Source: an uncultured Ruminococcus sp. | GTDB lineage: Bacteria; Bacillota; Clostridia; Oscillospirales; Acutalibacteraceae | Assembly (NCBI GenBank): GCA_900554995.1 | Contig: USJJ01000009.1 | Span: 1-15,128, forward strand | Length of the DNA: 15,128 nucleotides | Direction: 5' to 3' | Part shown: in pieces, positions 14,178-15,128 of the stretch | How positions within the stretch are numbered: position 1 is the stretch's first letter | How the letters are laid out: the number at the start of each line of letters is the position of its first letter | The notes under the pieces: generated by a model | What the model was told of the DNA's origin: nothing | What the model saw: the letters and a program-made list of their open reading frames with translations, nothing else | The model's database searches: none | Program-made: the position numbers and the translations under genes

Positions 14178-15128
14178 GTGGGAATATTCAAAAAATTATC
14201 CGCTGCAAAAACTGCGGTTTCAGCGCCGCAAACCTACAAAAATAATCCTTTCAGTCTTCTTGACAGCTACACGCCGCTCTCAACGGTGCAGAACAGCCTG
14301 TACCGTGAGCTCCGTGAGGCGATTCCGATTATTGACGCCGCAATCTATAAGATAATCAGATTGACGGGCGGCTTTCACATCGACTGTGAAAATAAAAGGT
14401 GTGAAAGAGAGCTGCGCCGTTTCCTCTCCGAGGTCAAGGTCGGTTCCGGTCAGCAGGGCATAGATTTCTTTATGTCCGTTTATTTTGAACAGCTTTTGAC
14501 CTACGGAACGGCGATCGGCGAAATGATCACCGACTCCGACGGCAATTTCTGCGCCCTCTACAACGCCGATCTCGGCGATATTGAGCTTAAGCGCAGCGAC
14601 GACGGCTTTTCAACGGTTGTCTGTGTAAAGGAGCTTGCCGAGGCAAAGCCCGTTGCTTATCCTCAGCTCGTCCTCCTCTCGGTGCTCAATCCCGAGGCAG
14701 GTCAGCTTGCGGGCAACTCACTTCTCAAGGGCTTGCCCTTTGTCAGCAACATTCTGATGAAGATTTTCAACACGATCGGCATCAACTGGGACCGTGTCGG
14801 CAATGTCAGATTTGCCGTCACATATAAGCCGCAGAATGACGTTGTTGACCGTGCCTACGCCAAGGACAGAGCTCAGCAGGTTGCCCGTGAGTGGAGCGAG
14901 GCAATGCAGCCGGGCAGTCGGCTCCGTGATTTTGTTGCCGTCGGCGACGTCAGCATAAAGGCGATCGGCGCAGACAATCAGATTCTCGACAGCGAGGTTC
15001 CCGTCCGTCAGATGCTCGAACAGATCGTTGCCAAGACGGGACTTCCTCCGTTTATGCTCAGCCTGAGCTGGTCGTCCACCGAGAGAATGTCCTCTCAGCA
15101 GGCGGATGTGCTCACGAGTGAGCTTGAG
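14178..15128 (+). CDS. Phage portal protein (3' end outside the window)
   Basis: A GTG at 14178, preceded by AAAGGAG 7 nt upstream, opens a frame that stays open for 317 codons to the window end. The protein begins MGIFKKLSAAKT and contains IPIIDAAIYKIIRLTGGFHI, QLLTYGTAIGEMI and QLAGNSLLKGLPFVSNIL, then VAKTGLPPFMLSLSW. This is the pattern of HK97/SPP1-type portal proteins, which form the 12-subunit ring through which the terminase pumps DNA. Position directly after the large terminase gene supports the call. A 67-bp gap with no terminator separates the two, so the three genes are probably cotranscribed. Family assignment is from overall resemblance and context. Confidence 0.78.
   Translation, partial: MGIFKKLSAAKTAVSAPQTYKNNPFSLLDSYTPLSTVQNSLYRELREAIPIIDAAIYKIIRLTGGFHIDCENKRCERELRRFLSEVKVGSGQQGIDFFMSVYFEQLLTYGTAIGEMITDSDGNFCALYNADLGDIELKRSDDGFSTVVCVKELAEAKPVAYPQLVLLSVLNPEAGQLAGNSLLKGLPFVSNILMKIFNTIGINWDRVGNVRFAVTYKPQNDVVDRAYAKDRAQQVAREWSEAMQPGSRLRDFVAVGDVSIKAIGADNQILDSEVPVRQMLEQIVAKTGLPPFMLSLSWSSTERMSSQQADVLTSELE

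Overview
The window looks like a chromosome segment of a Gram-positive, low-to-mid-GC Bacillota, most likely a gut-type Clostridia member (Oscillospirales/Ruminococcaceae-like). Pointers are near-consensus SigA promoters with 17-bp spacers, strong AGGAGG-type ribosome sites, an L-box lysine riboswitch, a TarI/TarJ pair, and short palindromic repeats of the kind I recall from gut Clostridia. The taxonomic call is inference; no rRNA or tRNA gene is present to anchor it.

Left part (1-4917), cell envelope. On the minus strand a two-gene operon encodes an MBOAT O-acyltransferase (1461-2858) and a DHHW/AlgX-like SGNH-type partner (97-1440), a pair that typically O-acylates an extracellular polymer. 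It starts from a good promoter followed by a structured leader of about 108 nt. Divergent from it, a perfect-consensus promoter drives tarI (3100-3807) and tarJ (3829-4872), which make CDP-ribitol for a ribitol-phosphate polymer, and a strong terminator follows. The two units may act on the same wall or capsule polymer. The first 24 bases hold the start of another minus-strand gene.

Middle part (4918-8060). A minus-strand orphan gene resembling phage replication proteins (DUF6291-type N-terminus, hexanucleotide-repeat linker, DnaD-associated C-terminal motif) is followed by a repeat-bearing intergenic stretch. Next comes a perfect-consensus promoter, a lysine riboswitch with mutually exclusive antiterminator and terminator, and an NhaC-family transporter, probably a lysine transporter. 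That transporter carries an unusual pair of DnaJ-like CxxCGGxG motifs after its first hydrophobic segment.

Right part (8061-15128). A repeat-rich spacer precedes a Gfo/Idh/MocA oxidoreductase and nagB (glucosamine-6-phosphate deaminase), which form an operon closed by a long terminator hairpin. A membrane-anchored PpiC/PrsA-type foldase gene follows with its own promoter and terminator. After a second strong U-tailed hairpin and two small palindromes, a phage packaging module begins: terminase small subunit, terminase large subunit and a portal protein running off the window end. No integrase, repressor or attachment site is visible, so whether this is the edge of a prophage, a defective remnant or a domesticated packaging cluster is open.

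I did not find a clearly new multi-gene defence or mobile system. The best leads are the Cys-motif NhaC protein under lysine control, the unassigned structured leader of the acyltransferase operon, the hairpin-rich junction between host and phage genes, and the dispersed palindromic repeats.
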